Shown here: positions 13,136 to 25,301 of the stretch, in pieces
How the letters are laid out: the number at the start of each line of letters is the position of its first letter
Position numbering within the stretch: position 1 is the first letter of the stretch
Source: Phorcus lineatus
Lineage: Eukaryota; Mollusca; Gastropoda; Trochida; Trochidae
DNA length: 64,000 nt
Direction: 5' to 3'
Assembly (NCBI GenBank): GCA_921293015.1
Contig: OV121089.1
Location: forward strand, 41,712,520-41,776,519
Position numbers and translations under genes: made by a program
Notes under the pieces: model-generated
Told to the model about the DNA's origin: nothing
Seen by the model: only the letters and a program-made list of their open reading frames with translations
Databases searched by the model: none

Positions 13136-13428
13136 ATGAATCCGCTCTCGCTCCCTCCTATACCCAGATCTCTTTCAAGCCAAAAGCCTCGTACGGCTGG
13201 ATCGTCTTGATAGTCGTGGCTTAATTAACCTGTTATCATTTCAGCCAATGGAATGCCGTTATGCAAGGAGTATGAAGCTGCTGTCTTGGAACTTAAAGGA
13301 TTTTCTATCCGGGTTGTGCCGCTCTCGCTGAATGCGAGTCGTCTCATTAGCTGGTTCGAAAGCTAGCGATACGAGGCTTTTGGCTTGAAAGAGATCAGGG
13401 TATGTGGAAGGAGTGAGAGCGGATTCAT
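13136..13428. mobile_element. MITE with ~60-bp terminal inverted repeats
   Basis: The left end starts ATGAATCCGCTCTC and runs to CCAAAAGCCTCGTA. The right end is its complement, with CTTTTGGCTTGAAAGAGATC and ending GAGAGCGGATTCAT. The arms match over about 60 bp with a few differences. ATAC flanks both sides (13132-13135 and 13429-13432), a candidate 4-bp target duplication. The 293-bp element has no open frame. Superfamily not assigned. Confidence 0.8.
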
Positions 13429-13504
13429 ATACGGTGATTTAGCAGGATGCATTTGTTTCTGATACAAGTATAACATCACTGTGCTTTTCATTGAATGGGT
13501 GGTA

Positions 13505-13582
13505 TTCTGTTTCGAGTGAGTGAGTTATTGCTTAACGCCGCTTGGGCAATATTTCAGCCATTAGCGGCGATTTCTGTTTCGA
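13505..13582 (+). mobile_element. 56-bp SINE-core-like insertion with 11-bp target duplication
   Basis: The insert GTGAGTGAGTTATTGCTTAA... (13516-13571) has a GCCGC...GCGGC stem and AGCAATATT-like centre. It resembles the conserved mollusc SINE core (Nin-DC type: GTGAGTGAGT, ACGCCGC, CAATATT, GGCGGC), recalled from general knowledge. The exact duplication TTCTGTTTCGA flanks it (13505-13515 and 13572-13582). No tRNA-like head or tail is present between the duplications. Confidence 0.55.
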
Positions 13583-14127
13583 AGTGAACAAAATGTTCAT
13601 ATCATTTATATCCCATTTTATTCGAATTCGATCGTGCAAATCATCGTCAGATGATATAGCTATACTTCGCTCTTCTGCAATTTTTTAATGATAAAACCTT
13701 GTTCTCATTGATACGGTTTATCTTGTTCAAACTGAAGGTATACTAAAACGCAAAAGTGATTTGGATAACAATGGACTCGTTTTAAAGCAAACAATGCATT
13801 AATAATATTTTTTATCTATGACAGCATTGTTGTGTAATTGTTTACAGCTAAAGTTAAAAAGGTGACAATTTTACCTTTTTCGTTTATTTAGGAAACTTTT
13901 AATGATGCTAACATAAATAGTTTGTTAAGAAAATATTTCAAAAAGTTTCAATTAAGAGTATGTGCAATAGAATGTGATATCTTTAACCATAAAAGGCACA
14001 TGATGTGTCACATATTATTATTATTTGTTTTGCATGGAAAAGAGGCTATAATTATGCCACAACTGAGGCGAAAAAGTAAACGAGGCCATATGTCAAATAA
14101 AAACCGCAATTTGCACTTGCCCGACAT

Positions 14128-14530
14128 GTGAACGTTATTCAGAGCAGATGTTGTTGCCTATGGTCGGTTCCTGTTGACCAATTCCGCCAAAAAGATCCGG
14201 GATGTGTGCATCTTAGAATTACAAACCAAGCCAAATTCGCTACAACCAGGTCGACCACTAGCGTCACCCTCAAGTTACAACCGTGTAGACTACACGTTTT
14301 GACGAAACATTCCAACCAAAGGTGCAGGAATCGTTTGTGTTAAGTGCATGGGTATTCAACCAAGAAGGCCAGTTATCACCCCTGTTTTGAGGAACGTCTA
14401 ATTACGCAATTGCTTTCTGTGGTGTTTGAAAACCAAGAACCTGAACCTAGGACACTTTAGAAAAGTGTGGTTTGATGATGAATCACGATTTGGTCTTCTT
14501 TGGTGAGATGGAAAATAACGTGGCATAATA
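14128..14530 (+). pseudogene. Tc1-like transposase remnant
   Basis: Conceptual translation across several breaks gives pieces in Tc1 order: VHLRITNQAKFATTRSTTS and following (second helix-turn-helix), then GIQPRRPVITPVLRNV, then a W/C-rich stretch, then VWFDDESRFGLLW with DGK. The last corresponds to the DDE-domain FSDESRF block. Stop codons and frameshifts separate the pieces, so it is inactive. Terminal repeats were not found. Confidence 0.7.
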
Positions 14531-15092
14531 CTATTTAGCATTGAAAAGAACTTTATGATATATTGCATCTCGAGGTTAAGCAATAAATTCTTTAAAAAGT
14601 GACTTTTGCGTTCCTTTTTTTGAAGAGCGTAGAAATTATTACTATTATTGCTTTGAAAGAATTGTATGTGTTCTTAATTCTTTACAGGTGATTGATAAGT
14701 TACCATGGATATTTATTTCATTTTTATATTTTGTGTCTATTTTCTTGACACTTATTACCATCTGTCATCTTAGTTTACATAGTTTATAGTATTTGTCGGT
14801 TTCAATACTGCGCATACCTTCTGGTAGTCAAATCGTTTCCCTAACGATCCTTCAAAACAAGACGGATATTGAGCGATTAATCTCATGAAGTGTTTTAAGA
14901 TGTTATACATGTAAAGGTCAAACATTTCCGTGATTTCATAATTACTTTATCTGGACATAAAGGAACTCTGAGAATTACTTGACATTTAACTAGTTTGTTG
15001 TTATATAAAGTCTTGTTTGGTAGGTCATGTTGTCATTGACATATCATTGACATATCCGTCTTTTACTATTGTTTTGGGGGGCGGATGGGGTT

Positions 15093-15385
15093 GGGGGGGG
15101 GGGGGGGGGGGGGCGGAATAGCAACGAAGGGGTTAGCGCCTTCGGCTTCGGATCAAGAGGTCCATGGTTCGAATCCTGCTAGGATCTCGGCAAGTTTGTC
15201 TGCAGTAGAGACAGTGAGATTTGGGTGCAATGCAACACTGAATTTCAGTGCAGTAAGATCCATGGTTCGCTAGTTCAATCCATTGCTCGCAGGTTTCACC
15301 GCAATGCACAGCCACGATGGTGTTGCGGGCTTTCTCCCTGAAACAATATTAGCAGCCGCTACAACATTTATTTGATTAATGTTTG
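15093..15385 (+). mobile_element. tRNA-derived SINE-like element behind a poly(G) tract
   Basis: A run of 21 G (15093-15113) precedes TAGCAACGAAGGGGTTAGCGCC (A-box-like) and GGTTCGAATCC (about 15165-15175), a perfect RNA polymerase III B box at tRNA-like spacing. Exactly 100 bp after the first TCCATGGTTCG a second TCCATGGTTCG occurs with AGTTCAATCC, suggesting a duplicated or dimeric head. The rest contains GGGCTTTCTCCCTG and an AT-rich end. The open frames across it are not genes. Confidence 0.55.
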
Positions 15386-16655
15386 TGCAAAAGTAAATAC
15401 AAATGCATTACTGGGTGGATTGTAAATAATGTATGGTATTGTGTAAACAACTCAACAACAACAATAACTCATGTCCATAGTTGAACCAGTGGTTAGTGAC
15501 GAGATATACATTTATAACATTAACTCCAGGTATTTGATTTCTAATCATATAAATGAAATCTGCGGGCAGGTCGATTTTTGTTTACCTTAAATGGTGTAAC
15601 TAAAATTAATATTGATGATAATATGAGCTGCTAATGGATTTAAAGTTGATAGTGTTTTGGTATAATGATCTGAGATTAATATATAATATATAAGCATAAT
15701 ATACACATGGAAATAAATCAAGCACCACCCGTTTTGTCTAACACAGGAACTTGTCCTATTAATTTTTTTATATCGTATATGTCCATATTAAGATGATACT
15801 TTAGTGAAAGGGAAAGGTTTTAGAAGAAGCCTAGGGAAAATACCATTAATATTTTATACCTGCTTCAAAACACCGCATTACATGACACCGTTCATACAAA
15901 CACATTCTTATTTAAACTTTTTCATGCAGAGGCATAAATGTCTGCATATTTCAAACTTGTTGTTCACAGTGGCAAAGAATACTGTTCTGCAAGTCTGCAA
16001 GTCGAAATATTGATATTTCCAACAGTATTTTGTGTCACCTCTCTGTAAATAAACCACTGGTTCAAGTCGCCTCATCATACCTTGGTTCATAATATGTGTT
16101 TTAACCCCACAAATGTTCGATAGGATCGAGATCATGACTTATTGCTGACCTCTGTAATATACATAAGGACATCCAGGCATTTCTCATGCTATTTATTTTC
16201 CACTGTGTAGGTTCTAGCAATTGTTGATGTTACATGTCAATGATTTGGCTGATTGTGCAATTCATATTGATAGATGTGCGTCGTAATTCAGAGACATGCT
16301 ACACGCGTACTTCGTGTATGCCTGTTACAAATGTCTACATGAAAGTATGACTCTACCATTAACAGTATATGATAAAGGTACTGATAAATGTAATGATCCA
16401 CTTTTCATGTGTGAATGTGTGATGTTCTTTTATTTTGCATTGAAGCAAACATACAAGTTCTGTTGAAATAGATACAAACAAACGCTCACTTTTAATCCAA
16501 ATTTATGAATAGTAAGAGAAATGGTCACAGATGTGTCTGATGGGTCTCGCAGTTGTAGTATTAACATGAAATGAACACAATATTTCAACAATATGAATGC
16601 TTCAGTTACATTGCAGTAGTTAGTTCCTACATAAGGAGTTTTTATATCTCTCTAG

Positions 16656-17737
16656 TTACAACACCAAAGTAGAAGACTTTAATGTAACACAAAGGAAAAA
16701 CCTAACACGGAGATCGTTGATGCCAAGGGAGAATCGTGTAGCACAGCCTCATTTTAAGAACATCGACCTTCAAAATTCCAGATCAAACAAATTTGACAGA
16801 CGAACGGTAATGCTAGGGATGTTTCCTATTGAGTGAATACTGTTAGTGAGGACTCAAGTTTGTTTGAACCTACTTAGTTCTTTGATAACTGACTTTGTTA
16901 CTTGTCTATTTGAGTAAATTTTGATTATATTTTGTTTAAAGGTTTTGGTAAAATGAATATATTTTCGATCATTGTAGTATGCTCTCATTTCATCTAAATT
17001 TACTTCAAAACAATAATTTCAAAAGAATTATTTTATTTTTGTCTTCTACTGTGAAAGTCATGTCGATGGAATTGTTTATTTGACCTTTTGACCTTCAAAA
17101 TCACTGTTAGTGTTGCTTACAATGAAGACTTTCTTCAAAGCATTCAAATTCAAAATTACAAAACAATTTTCTGTGTTTTAGGAAATATAATGCTTCAAGG
17201 AGCAAACTAAACCAGACCTCTTCCTTTCATAATAGCTTGGTTATAGTTGCATGTAATACGACTATTTGTTCAGGTAGAAGAAAACCTATTTGTTTACCTC
17301 CAAACTGAACAGTGGGGTTAAGTAGGTGCTAAATGAGCACTGTAGTAGAGGAGAAATTGGTATAAAGAAACCTGGAACACAGAGAGTGACAGATCTCATT
17401 ACAATAGATTTAGAAAAGGAACAAGACTGCTTGAGGCGACTACATGAGACATTGTCTTTGATGATTTCTCACCATTGGTGCTAATGGAAATAGTCTATAA
17501 TACTACATTCACCTGTTTCAGTTAAAGAGGGAGAACATTAAGCAGACATTAACCCATCTGATGGATATCTGGTTACCCTTGAGTACGGAACGTTATTTCT
17601 TTCTTGTAAGCTATATGCTGTGATAGTTTACAATGACTCCCAATCACTAATTTACAAGAAACGTTTGATGTGGTGTGTGCAGGTGATGGTGTTATTGAGG
17701 CAGTGCAGAGGGACATACTAGTGTTTAAAACTAATCG
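16656..17737 (+). pseudogene. Exon-like blocks of triplicated locus, copy B
   Basis: Block e1 (16656-16806) is 151 nt, two shorter than in A, and loses frame. Block e2 starts near 17387 and reads VTDLITIDLEKEQDCLRRL. Block e3 (17522-17591) keeps the 70-nt length but contains a TAA. Block e4 (17659-17737, 79 nt) reads TFDVVCAGDGVIEAVQRD, is open, and has lost the GT after its final CG. It is the same unrecognised family as in copies A and C, inactive here. Confidence 0.35.
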
Positions 17738-19084
17738 TTATTCACGACACCTGATGTCTGAGGAAGGTTTACAGAGGGTGTTTAAGACTTGCTATTATAC
17801 AAAAAAGGACAACGTGTTGTCATTGCTTTTTAATCATATAAAAGGTTAATTTTGGAATAATACGTTCTTGTGATTTTTATTTATAAAAACGTGGCATTTT
17901 CATACTGTAAAACTAGAACTTTAAATATAATTAGTTTTTAATTTTAAAATTACTTCTGTAAGATTTTGATTCATGTTATGATAGTATGCATCAAGAACAT
18001 GATATGCATAATGAGAGACTATATATGTTCTAGCAGATCAAGAAATATGTAACTTTGAATGTTTTCCTAAATTTGTATTCCTAAGATTATTTCTTACGAA
18101 CTAATGCTTGGACTCATAAGGATTGCTTGTAAAAATATCATTCTTAATTTTCTGTAAAATCGAAACAGCATTAAAAAAATTTCTTCATGTTTCTCATATT
18201 TCAACCTAAGTATCCTTGTAAACGTGATGAACTGTAAATTGATCGTACTGCTAATCAAAATGTTCATAAAAGATAATTGTACTATCAACTATGACTGGAA
18301 TATGTACTAATTTGTTTTAAGGTTAAGGTTTTTTAAGACTATACGTCCTGCCTAGCTGCTGGTTTGTAGAACAAGTGTGATCTTTTTCATAGCTAGAGAG
18401 ACTACCCTTGAGAAACCTCAGTGAATTCCAAATCTAGTCGATACAGTTTCTTTCAGGGGCTTGGCACAATGCTTCTATAATGTATGTAAAAGTATATTAT
18501 CAAAACATATTCTTTGAGTTATAATGTCTGAACTAATTTATCGTATCGAGTTTCCTATAGGGTCACATGATGTAAAACCTGTAGACTGGTTGACGACAAA
18601 CTACTGACTGCACACAGGTGAATAAATTGAAAGTAATAGGACCTTGATACTTTGACGCTGTGACATAAATGAAATTATAACAATTCTTTAGTGATTTGAA
18701 TGCAGTGAAAATTTAATACAGTTCACTTACGGGCAGCTACGATTTAAGATTTTAGATGAAGAAATTTCAAAGATCATTTAATTATAATTATTCAATTCAA
18801 ACTCTAATATTGAAAAAGTATATTGCTCCAAATATACAAGTTGGCAACAAATATACGCAAATGAATTAAACGCTCAACAGCATGAAGGACAAAATGTCAA
18901 TCAAAACGTCATTGAATCCTTAGCCCTAATGATTATATCATTCCTCATTTGAAATTTTAACTAAGAGTAACCTTTTTGGTTGCTTTAGATTTGACAACTA
19001 GATAATGAGAGGGCAAACTCGATCAAAGAAAACAAGAAGGCTTTCATCGGCGCTATTAGTGTGAAAAACCCTGCTACGGCATCG

Positions 19085-19165
19085 CAAGGCACTTTTGATT
19101 TGCCTTAACGTGAATCATTTGTAAATGTGTGGATATTCTATCCACGCATTTAGTTCAGTGCCTTG
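19085..19165. mobile_element. 81-bp palindromic MITE-like element
   Basis: CAAGGCACT at the left and AGTGCCTTG at the right are a perfect 9-bp inverted repeat. Inside, AAATGTGTGGATA and TATCCACGCATTT form a further stem (12 of 13) around a 3-bp loop. No target duplication is identified. Confidence 0.5.
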
Positions 19166-20200
19166 TTCGTGTCATTTATGATGTCCCTCAAAATACAACG
19201 GCGGACCGCATACCGATTGGTAAACCTCTTTAAGAGTTAAAAAATAAAAATAAAGTTTTTCTTTTGTAAGTATTTATTACTGAGACCCCTAAAATGCATA
19301 GGCCTGATTAAGAAAATAGAATGAATAACTTGGTTCATGTCAAAAGTAATGTAATTTGTACATCAAACACCTTTCAAGATTTCAGCAAATGAGGTGTTTG
19401 TTTGTGCACTACATCACTTTGGAAAAAATGCCCGAATCATATTGTTCACTTTTAAAAATAATTAGTGGGGGTAATCATAAAATCTACTTTGGTTTGATGT
19501 TAGATGAAACATTCCAACACTATGAAAATAAGTTTAGATCAACACACATAAACACGTTGAGTATAGATGATATTTCCTTAAGACAATTTACTAACTATCA
19601 TTACAATTCAGATTCCTCCCTTCCTCAGGAACCTCAGACAAACTTAAACAAGGCTCCAAGTTTTTCAATCTCGTTAAAATGAAATCTAAATGCTCAATAT
19701 AATCTACGTAACGTAGTGCAGCAACATTAGATTTTATTTTAATGAGATTGCAAGTTTTTTTGATTGGAATCAAAAGAAATTTTTAAAATCATGAACAGTT
19801 GATTGAAAACAAATAAGAAAGTAACGGCAGTGATGAGTAAAAGAAGTTGTCATTTTACTTTATAAGGTTACATAAACATAGATTATTTTTCAGAAAATGT
19901 CATACATCATTAGCTCTAATGGTGCAATGAAGCTCGGGGCAAAACTGTATTGATTACACACTTTGAGCACGTCTGACATGCAGTAGTTACAACAGCTTGT
20001 AATTTGAATGGAAAAAAACCCACTGAAGCGCCTTCTCGGTGACATAATGTACGAACTATATCATGGCCCACTTACAAATTAAATCAGTAGGTGTTTGTTG
20101 TTATCTCAGAGTTTAAAGGATATCTGTATTCATTACAAGGCATTTTATCAGTTCCAATAGAGACAGGTCAACCGTAAAATTCAATCATATCATTTTTTAT

Positions 20201-21999
20201 AGGGTAGCCAACAAGATAACGTTGACATCTCTTTTCACTTACTTGACCCGACAATCTCGCTGTACAGTGCTCTTTCACCTGGTAGTCTGGTAGCCATTTC
20301 GATTAAATGAATAGTTATTATTTTTAATAACGAGTTTGCCATTTAGATAATATTTAGATTTTGTTTAATGTTGTGTTGTGTATGAAAATTTTTTTTTTTT
20401 TAAAATGAAAAATACCCTTACTTAGTTGTGGAACTGAAAATTATGTAAACAGTACCATCGTATTTTTAATATGATACTCATTAAAGATATTTTCTGTTTT
20501 TCTGAAATACAATTCCTTGTAGTAATTTGAACTTATTATCCATAAAAACGGCCTAAAAAAAGAAAGAAATTTTCTCCTTCATGAAATGAAATGGACGATA
20601 CGATCTAGAGAAATCTTTATTATACAATATCAAAAGTGTATTTATTACATAATTCATGGATAATAGTTCGACAAAAAGCTTATGAAAGATGCAAGTAAAC
20701 ATAATTCCCTCCAAGCAGTGAAGCTTCTTTTAGCTTCTTGTCATAAAGGTCTACCAGTCTGGATAGTTTCGCTGTAATGGGTTATCGCTAAAGCCGGCTC
20801 ACAACATCGGCCGAATAGAAAAAAATGAAAAACGTCAATAACAAAAAGAATTCAGCCAAAATCCTTAATTATGGATAACCTTTCTCATATCTAGAAAACA
20901 TATCTAGTATGATGAAATATTGACAAACATTTCAGGTGTTAAATAAAACAAGTCAAATGAATGCGGATTATAACGTTATAAGAAATCAACTAATGTAATA
21001 GTATACACATCGTATTTCAGATGTATGTAATCGTAGCATAATTCAAATGCATATTAAATGACTATAAGACAGGGCACATTTATGTTGAATTAGCTTGATG
21101 ACAAAAACAGCTAATGTCCTGTAATAATTTATGTATTAGTCCACAGACGTTAATGGACGATAGCATATTGAGTTGACATGTCAATTGAATATGGCGTCAT
21201 TTAAGAATTGTTGACAGTCATATTTCAATGAAATAACTCAATGCTGAATAAGTTTAATTTAAATTTTGAAGTATAAAATCAGCGTGATCGGAAAAAAGGC
21301 TACAGTTTTCTGCATCCTGCTTACAGATTAACCCGGTATCTACAAATGGTAAAATGTTCCCAAATTGACGTGTGGATGATTTTTGTACCTCGATGTATCA
21401 CAAGAAAAGCAATAATATATTATACAAATTGAAGAATTGATAGGGCATTCGGTCTTTTCTTAGACACATAATACGCATGCTAAGTATTTTGTTATGATTT
21501 TTTTATATGAAATAAACTTTCGTTCTATACAATTCTAACCATGCATCAACAACGCGAGTTACTTTTACACACACAATTCTGTTCTCGTTGATATTGTTTC
21601 TTTTGTTCAAGAGAATGTGTCCTAGCCAGTACCCTAAACATTTTTTATATATCTAAACGTTGTCTGATACACCAACTTGTAGACTTAAAAAAAACTATGT
21701 TTATATGGCAAAGTGAATATTTACCCCATGACATTTTACAAATGAGTCAATATGTGAAGTGAGAATAACGGAGCTGAAAATGATATACATGTACATGTAC
21801 AAACAAAGCAGTGATATTTTGCTATGAAAGTCAATCCGTCAGGGCAATGTTGATTTGCTCACATTTCTTGTAGTAATTTTAGATTCAATACATCAGTTTA
21901 TGGAATATCATATCTTATGGTGTCGTGTACACATAATACTCGTTATACACATTATTGGCATACTTTGGGTAATGCTTATGTTATTTCAGTGTCACAGGT
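20201..21999. other. Spacer between copies B and C, no recognisable gene
   Basis: AT-rich, with a T14 run near 20388-20401. There is weak resemblance of 20450-20560 to copy A 8190-8260, and of 21577-21610 to 13700-13740, suggesting older or rearranged duplication. No supported coding exon. Confidence 0.4.
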
Positions 22000-23258
22000 A
22001 TAAGTTTTATAATAAAAACTAAGCAACAACTCATGTCACGAGTTGAAATAAACCTGGTATTTAACAAACTCAATCTAAGATAATGAAAAGTTATAACGAC
22101 TCATAATACTATATCAAATTTACTTTTATATTGAAAAGTAACTTTCATTTGTTGCGTTAATAGGACATTATTTTCAGCTACTGACAAGTGACTTTATTTT
22201 ATTAAATTTGTAAAGTATTGCAATCACATCATGCGTATTGAAAATTACTTTCAGCTGGTGGCCAGTGTAGACATACATACATGTTTATCGCTCCTGAAGC
22301 TTGATAAACAGTTTATTTCATTAACAACTGCAAGTGTTCCATTTCTTATAATACAAATAAAGTATACGTGAAGGTGGATATCTATTTAATTTTTGTATAA
22401 TGATGTAATTAGTATGAATGTTGTTGAGAAATAAAGAATCTCTCGTGTAGAATGCAAGGTATGAAATTAAACGGTTAAAATACATGGAAAGTATGTGTTT
22501 TGATTATGATGATATGAGATTAATGTTTATACATGCTTAATGACAAATGTTTATAGTCACACCTGGGAAATAAACCAGCAACAACTATTTCTTTCTGACA
22601 CAGCTTATCCTATACAATTGTTGATATGAAATATGTTCTTATTCTGAGATAATGATTTAATGGAAAGGAAAGGTTTGAGAAGAAGCCCAGGAAATAACAC
22701 GATTAATATTTTATTGTTGTGTCAAGATACTACAATATATAATTTCATCCACACATTGCAAAGTTTATTTTTTCAAGCAAAGGCATAGATGTCGGTATAG
22801 TTCAAACATATTGATCATATTTGCAAAGCATAACGCCCTGCAAGTAAAAATATTGATTTTCCATCAATATATAGTTTATGTGACCAACTGAATCCAGGAA
22901 CCTCCTCATCCATTGGAACATTCTCTGTGTTTGTCCCAACAAGCTAATAGGGTATGACATGATATATGCTGATAAATGTAATGGTTATCCACTTTAATTC
23001 CCGAATGCTGTTCTTTTATTTTGCTATGAAGTAAACATACCTATCTGTTGAAATAAATACAAATCAAACGCTCGCTTTGAAACCTATGAATAGTAGGATT
23101 GAAGACGTAAAGGGTCACAGATGTGCATTATGGGTGTTCCAATCATACTATATTTCAACATGAAATAAACACGACATTTCAACAATATTAATACTTCAGT
23201 AGCATGCACATATAATATTTATGTATATGTATATACAATAGTTTTCATCTTTCTTTAG

Positions 23259-24579
23259 TTTCGGCATCAAAGCAGACGAAATTAATTTATGGTAACACAA
23301 AGGAAACACCTTACAGGGATATCTTTGATGCTAACTGAGAATCGTATACATGTAGCCTTATTTTAAGAACAATAATCTTCAAAATTCCAGATCAAACAAA
23401 CTTGACAGACGAACGGTAATGCTAAGGATGTCTCCAATGGTGTGAAAACTGTCAGAGGAAGAGTTGGTTCAGTCCACTTAGTCTTATGGTTTGGCCTGTG
23501 TTACCCGTCTATTTGAGTGAAATTTGATTATATTTGGTTTAAAGTTTTGGTGACATGTTGTTTTCATTTTAATTGAATTTGATCCCAAACGTAAGAGATG
23601 TTTTTTTAATCTAACACTTCGACAGGGATATTGTTTTCACAACTCTTTTGTCTAATGAAAAATGACTTTGGTATAGTTTGGTTGACGTATGATCAGATAA
23701 TCAGAAAATCATTCAATTTCATTCCATGATAGAACTTTGAACTCCAGTACACGACGAAAGAAACAGTAATAATTGCAATATATTGCTCTAAATGACAGAG
23801 TATATTGATCCGGCGCTTCATTTGTCTGATATAGTAGCATTTGGGATATTTTAATATTTGGCATCGACTCTGCCTGTGAAAAATGTCTTGTAATGTGAAA
23901 GTCATGTCAATGCAATTGTTACTTTGGTCTTTTGACCTTCAAAAACAAGGTTAATATTGCTATACCCCGAACCCTTCCTTCACAGCATTCAAATTCCAAC
24001 TTTCTTTTAAGACAAAAGCTTTTTCTGTGTTTTAGGAAATATATCACGTAAAGGAGTTGAGACTTCCTGCTTTCATACTAGTTTGGTTTTAAGTTTGCAC
24101 GTAATATGATTATTTGTTCAGTTAGAAGAAAACCTCCAAAACAAAAGATTGGGTTTATTATGTGTTTTAAGTAGCTTTGTAGTAGAGGAGAAATTGGAAT
24201 AAGATAAGCTGGAACACAGAGAGTGACAGATCTCATTACAATAGATTTAGAACAGGAAGAACACTGCTTGAGGCGTCTACATGAGGCATTGTCTTTGATG
24301 ATTTCTCCCCATTAATGCTACATGTAATGGAAATAGTCTAGAAAACCACATTCACCTGTTTCAGTTAAAAAGGAAAAACATTTAGCAGACAATAATCCAT
24401 CTGATGTATATCTGGTTACCCTTAAGCACAGAACGTTAATTCTTTCTTTTAGGCAATGCTGTGATAGTTTTACAATGACTCCCAATTACTAATTTACAAG
24501 AAACGTTTGATGTGGCGTGTGCAGGTGATGGTGTTATTGAGGCAGTGCAGCGGGACACACTAGTCTTTAAAACTAATCG
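23259..24579 (+). pseudogene. Exon-like blocks of triplicated locus, copy C
   Basis: Block e1 (23259-23415) is 157 nt and out of frame, but keeps the TAG acceptor and the ACG|GTAATG end. Block e2 starts near 24222 and reads VTDLITIDLEQEEHCLRRL. Block e3 (24365-24434, 70 nt) is open and begins KKEKHLADNNPSD. Block e4 (24501-24579, 79 nt) reads TFDVACAGDGVIEAVQRD and ends at CG before GTAATC, a good donor. It is the best-preserved e4 of the three. Function unknown; probably decayed. Confidence 0.35.
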
Positions 24580-24721
24580 GTAATCATTCATGATCTTTGT
24601 CTACTAAAGGAAATCTTGGTAAATTGCACTTTTAACCAGCAAGAACATTGGAAGGAGAACTCAAAGGAGACATCAAAATATAAACAACGAAATAACTATA
24701 ACAAAAACTGTCAACCGTGCA

Positions 24722-24840
24722 GTAGCCTTTTGTGGTGTTGAAAAGTCAAGAACCTGGTCTTAAGAAACTTAAGAAAAGTATAATGTGGTTATGAGTCTAA
24801 TTTTGTTTACTTCAAGGCGGACAATAACGTGTCATTATAC
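24722..24840 (+). pseudogene. Short Tc1-like transposase remnant
   Basis: Nucleotide-level match to 14418-14530: the same order of TGTGGTGTT, AAGAACCTG, TTAAGAAAAGT, GTGGTTATGA, CAATAACGTG and CATTATAC. Only the region before and around the catalytic-domain start remains, with several stops. Confidence 0.5.
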
Positions 24841-25301
24841 TTTTTACCTTCCGTAAAATTAACATTTATCCTAACTCTATTCCTTTGCCAACACATTCAA
24901 GTCATGCAACTGTGTCAAGTGTGATATTCACACCAAAGATGTTTCAATGCTGGTGTAAGAGAATTTTAGCAAGACTGTTCCAACAATAATCTACTTTGAC
25001 GTCACTTGCATCGAATTATGGACCAGTATGATTATGCTAATACATATAGAGCATGCGCTATGCGGCCAACTTGACAACTCGAAGGACAAAATCTTCAATG
25101 ATCTTTCCAAAAATAAGAAATCCACTTAAAAATAACACCAATTGAATAAAGTCTGTGGACGCTACGTCAACGTCACACCACAGTTGACCATTAGATTGTG
25201 GTGACAGTGGTGGAAATCGCTGAAAGAGAATTCATTGAATTATTAAATAACTTTAGAAGGGATGCCAAGCAATCACCTCTGCAAATGGCAATGTATACTC
25301 G

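Larger units (their letters stand above)
15470..20200. repeat. Segmental duplication, copy B
   Basis: Collinear with copy C: 15470/22017, 15808/22662, 15930/22785, 16430/23014, 16656-16806/23259-23415, 17385-17760/24220-24600, 18078-18480/31180-31730 and 19914-20180/31728-31910. Relative to C it lacks the block matching C 24950-31000. It has about 1.4 kb extra between 18490 and 19910, part of which (near 19569) matches copy A at 8366. Limits approximate. Confidence 0.65.

Noticed and set aside
15114-15190. Functional tRNA gene
   Set aside because: A and B boxes are present but no closed acceptor or anticodon stem could be formed; a SINE head fits better.
15133-15315. 60- to 62-residue frames over the SINE
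   Set aside because: They overlap on both strands the tRNA-derived repeat and have no protein-like features.
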